A stretch of DNA of 8,045 bases, taken from contig JABIUH010000194.1 of the NCBI GenBank assembly GCA_018701055.1, forward strand, positions 1 through 8,045, read 5' to 3'. Position 1 is the first letter of the stretch, and each line of letters starts with the position of its first letter. This document shows, piece after piece, positions 6,206-8,045 of the stretch. The notes under the pieces were generated by a model. That model was given only the letters and a program-made list of their open reading frames with translations. It did not search any database and was not told where the DNA came from. The position numbers and the translations under genes are program-made. Origin of the DNA: Woeseia sp. (lineage in GTDB: Bacteria > Pseudomonadota > Gammaproteobacteria > Steroidobacterales > Woeseiaceae).

Positions 6206-6910
6206 TTAGTAACGCTGCAACGCCCCCGCGACCAGTTCGCCAATGCGCGTGAGGAACTCAATGCTCATTCCTGGGTGGCATCGATCGGCGTCGGCACTGC
6301 CAATCGCTAAAAATCCGTTCTCAGCGTTTGTTCCCAACGGGATAAGTGCGGCAGAGCCAATTTCATCTGTCTCTTTGCCGAATAGAAAGTCCCGCTGTAC
6401 ATCGCGTACCTGCCCACAGCGGGGTCCGTTTCCGGCTAGAAAGGTAGCAAAAGGCTTGAGTGATTCGTCGTCGCGCGCCACGGCTTTGAAGAATCGCCCA
6501 ACGTTGATGTCATTGAACATCTCTGGCTCGCCAAAGAACACCAAAATTGATTGATCGGCATCAAAGTTGCCCCTAAGTGACTCTTCAAGCGTGGTCAGCG
6601 TGGCGCCTAAACTCTCTGCTGCCAGCAACGCCAGCGTGAGTTGGTGAATTTTTCCGACCAAGCGATCGTTCGCACGCGCGACACTTAACAAGTCCTTCAG
6701 TTGGCGCTCATGTTTCAGGTCTTTTTGCCGTAAAACGGAAACCTGTCGCTCAACCAGCGATACGGCACCGGAGGCGCCGTGTGGAAGCCGTAAAGTACCC
6801 AGCAAATCGCTGTGTCGTTCGAAAAAATCAGAGTTTTCGGCCAGAAAAACGTGCACATCATCTTCACTGATGCGGACATCGGTGAATTCGGTTTTTCGTT
6901 GTGTGCTCAT
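6206..6910 (-). CDS. DUF484 family protein (YigA-like)
   Basis: This 234-residue protein belongs to the DUF484 family, which includes E. coli YigA, a neighbour of xerC of unknown function. The N-terminal part has the family pattern VHVFLAENSDFFERHSDLLG (19-38), then LRLPHGASGAVSLVERQVSVLR (40-61). A charged helical, probably coiled-coil region spans about 50-90. The remainder resembles a GAF-like sensor fold and ends with the conserved NGFLAIGSAD (198-207) and an FLTRIGELVAGAL helix. The ligand, if any, is unknown. A GGAGGT (6922-6927) lies 11 bases before the ATG, a rather long spacing. It is the first gene of the minus-strand run and is divergent from parA. In E. coli dapF precedes this gene; here it is absent from that position. 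Confidence 0.9.
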   Translation of the reverse strand: MSTQRKTEFTDVRISEDDVHVFLAENSDFFERHSDLLGTLRLPHGASGAVSLVERQVSVLRQKDLKHERQLKDLLSVARANDRLVGKIHQLTLALLAAESLGATLTTLEESLRGNFDADQSILVFFGEPEMFNDINVGRFFKAVARDDESLKPFATFLAGNGPRCGQVRDVQRDFLFGKETDEIGSAALIPLGTNAENGFLAIGSADADRCHPGMSIEFLTRIGELVAGALQRY

Positions 6911-6921
6911 CGAGTTCTGTA

Positions 6922-6927
6922 ACCTCC
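6922..6927 (-). promoter_or_regulatory. Probable ribosome binding site of the DUF484 gene
   Basis: GGAGGT on the minus strand is a near-ideal anti-16S match. It is 11 bases from the ATG at 6910, longer than the usual 5-9. Confidence 0.5.
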
Positions 6928-7023
6928 ATTGTGGGCGACCCTTATGCCCGCGCAGCTTAACATGACTGACACATCGGGCCGGCTGTTGTCAGGCGCAGAA
7001 CTTGATAAGAAAAAGTCGCTGAA

Positions 7024-7052
7024 TGGACATTTATGTCCGGCGACGGTATTTT
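7024..7052 (+). promoter_or_regulatory. Candidate sigma-70 promoter for parA
   Basis: TGGACA (7024-7029, five of six bases of the -35 consensus) is followed after 17 bases by TATTTT (7047-7052, four of six of the -10). It lies in the 188-base divergent gap, ahead of an AT-rich leader to the start codon at 7099. Predicted from sequence only; other pairings in this AT-rich stretch are possible. Confidence 0.35.
7025..7038. promoter_or_regulatory. Operator-like palindrome GGACAT-TT-ATGTCC
   Basis: Perfect 6-base inverted arms (7025-7030 and 7033-7038) are separated by two bases. The site overlaps the candidate -35 box of parA and lies between two divergent genes. The geometry fits a dimeric repressor or activator; which protein binds, if any, cannot be told. 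Confidence 0.4.
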
Positions 7053-7086
7053 ACATAAACAAAGAAATTAATAAAAAAATTCTTCT

Positions 7087-7092
7087 TAAGGA
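7087..7092 (+). promoter_or_regulatory. Ribosome binding site of parA (TAAGGA)
   Basis: TAAGGA lies six bases before the ATG at 7099, standard spacing. It supports this start and thus the short N-terminus of the protein. Confidence 0.7.
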
Positions 7093-7098
7093 TCTCTG

Positions 7099-7737
7099 AT
7101 GCGGCACATAATTGTTATGAACGCCAAGGGCGGTTGCGGTAAAAGCACGCTCGCGACGAATATTGCTTCCTACTACGCAGACGCCGGCCAATCGGTAGCG
7201 TTGGCCGATTACGACCCGCAGCGGTCTAGTCTGGATTGGATCGAGCGCAGGCCTGATCATCGGCCTAAAATTGTCGGCGTATCCGGATTCGATGGCGGCC
7301 TACGCGGTGTGCCCCGCAGCGCAGATATGTTGGTCATTGACGCGCCGGCCAGGTCGCATGGAAAGGAGCTGACCGATCTCGTCCGACATGCCGAAACGAT
7401 TATTGTCCCGGTTCTGCCATCAACCATTGATATGCAGGCTACCGATCGGTTTATCGACGAGCTCAAGGCGGTCACCAAGGTTGAGCGAAAACAAGCGAAA
7501 GTAGGAGTGGTCGCTAATCGTGTTCGAGAGAGCACGCTGATTTTTGACGAGCTCGACGAGCATCTGACTCGCATGCGAGTGCCGTATATTGCGTCATTGC
7601 GTGAAGCGCAAAACTACGTTCGGGCATACACCCGGGGTATTGGTATTCACGAATTGCCGGAGTATCTTGCCTGGCCCGATTGGGAGCAGTGGGAGCCATT
7701 GATCTCATGGATCAACTCCAAGAGAAGTCAGCCCTAG
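7099..7737 (+). CDS. Small orphan ParA/MinD-type ATPase
   Basis: This 212-residue cytoplasmic ParA-family P-loop ATPase has a deviant Walker A, KGGCGKST (10-17). K10 is the family's signature lysine and K15 the P-loop lysine. The Walker A' motif is DYDPQ (37-41) and Walker B is MLVIDAP with D81. The stretch IIVPVLPSTIDMQATDRFID (101-120) is typical of the family. ATP-dependent dimers of such proteins usually bind DNA and position cargo: plasmids, chromosomes, chemosensory arrays or other assemblies. There is no N-terminal helix-turn-helix, so it resembles short type Ib or orphan ParAs. No ParB-like partner is in the window; the cargo is unknown. It is divergent from the DUF484-xerC run. Its stop codon lies in the first bases of a downstream nested palindrome. 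The family is certain, the role is not. Confidence 0.9.
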   Translation: MRHIIVMNAKGGCGKSTLATNIASYYADAGQSVALADYDPQRSSLDWIERRPDHRPKIVGVSGFDGGLRGVPRSADMLVIDAPARSHGKELTDLVRHAETIIVPVLPSTIDMQATDRFIDELKAVTKVERKQAKVGVVANRVRESTLIFDELDEHLTRMRVPYIASLREAQNYVRAYTRGIGIHELPEYLAWPDWEQWEPLISWINSKRSQP

Positions 7738-7907
7738 CCCGAACTATTCACGAATGCACTCGCGCCCTTGCTTGATCCTTGTTTGACACGGGACTTTCTT
7801 CCCTCGGGAATACAGCCGGTATTCCGCTCGGTCAGAAAATTCCGTGTCAAACAAGGCTCTGCCCAATCATCGTGTCATCGTGGTAATTCATGAATAGTCC
7901 AGGCTAG
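7734..7907. repeat. 174-bp nested palindromic element downstream of parA
   Basis: The outer 22-base inverted arms (7734-7755 and 7886-7907) match at 19 of 22 positions, with ACTATTCAYGAAT as core. Inside are perfect 15-base arms CCTTGTTTGACACGG (7777-7791 and 7842-7856), and at the centre GGAATAC/GTATTCC (7807-7813 and 7819-7825) with a 5-base loop. All three pairs share one centre, so the whole segment can fold into a single long hairpin. It has no coding potential I recognise and lies between convergent genes. It is most likely a non-autonomous mobile element or the end-to-end remnant of one. It could also work as a two-way transcription terminator, although no clear T run follows. It overlaps the parA stop codon. 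Confidence 0.65.
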
Positions 7908-7941
7908 AAATCAATTTGCCTGATTGCGCCTGCGGGGCGCT

Positions 7942-8045
7942 CTAAAGACTGGCACGAATTCCGTCTTCAGCATCACGATAGCGTGGCACACAGCCAAGTG
8001 TGTCACGCATCTTGCTGACATCTATTCGGCGAGACTCCGCTAAAA
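7942..8045 (-). CDS. C-terminal end of a probable NAD(P)-dependent SDR/epimerase-type protein (5' part beyond window)
   Basis: The last 33 codons and a TAG stop of a minus-strand gene are visible; the rest lies to the right. The peptide contains RRIDVSKMRDTLGCVPRYRD and then EDGIRASL. This resembles the C-terminal tail of extended or atypical short-chain dehydrogenase/reductases and NAD-dependent epimerases, where a serine-lysine pair precedes a helix, an LGxxPRY turn and a final helix ending in GI-AS. Rossmann motifs and the catalytic residues would be outside the window, so the class is an inference from the tail. It is convergent with parA, with a 204-base gap mostly filled by the nested palindrome. 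Confidence 0.5.
   Translation of the reverse strand, partial: LAESRRIDVSKMRDTLGCVPRYRDAEDGIRASL

Noticed and set aside
6911..7098. A dif recombination site near xerC
   Set aside because: No dif-like XerC/XerD arms around a 6-base centre could be recognised; the only dyad there has short 6-base arms and a 2-base centre.

Overview
The window looks like a conserved chromosomal housekeeping block from a gammaproteobacterium. The clues are UbiJ, a DUF484 protein directly upstream of XerC, HslVU, and a UbiE-UbiJ-UbiB cluster with proteins close to those I remember from Escherichia coli. Genus cannot be fixed from the sequence. Seven complete genes and one partial gene lie on the minus strand and read from right to left: DUF484, xerC, hslV, hslU, a DUF971 gene, ubiE, ubiJ and ubiB, which runs off the left edge. 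Most junctions are very tight. The ubiE stop abuts the ubiJ start, 3 bases separate ubiJ from ubiB and DUF484 from xerC, and 17 bases separate hslU from DUF971. This suggests co-transcription over at least part of the run.

The genes fall into three modules. DUF484-xerC includes the tyrosine recombinase that resolves chromosome dimers. hslV-hslU encodes the two-part ATP-dependent HslUV protease. DUF971-ubiE-ubiJ-ubiB covers late ubiquinone synthesis: the C-methyltransferase, the lipid-binding accessory factor and the atypical kinase-like protein.

To the right, and divergent from DUF484, is a small orphan ParA-type ATPase gene at 7099-7737 with its own candidate promoter and a palindromic operator-like site. 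No ParB gene is visible. At the right edge is the last part of a minus-strand gene, probably an SDR/epimerase-type oxidoreductase, convergent with parA.

The unusual content is in the gaps. A 263-bp element with perfect 34-bp terminal inverted repeats (4393-4655) splits hslV from hslU and supplies the stop codon and last residues of HslV. A 41-bp near-perfect REP-like palindrome (5219-5259) sits between xerC and hslV. A 174-bp nested palindrome (7734-7907) starts on the parA stop codon and fills the space between the convergent genes. None encodes a convincing transposase, so they look like non-autonomous, MITE- or REP-like sequences. I see no CRISPR array, tRNA, rRNA, prophage or recognisable defence system, and no gene-free stretch over 300 bases.
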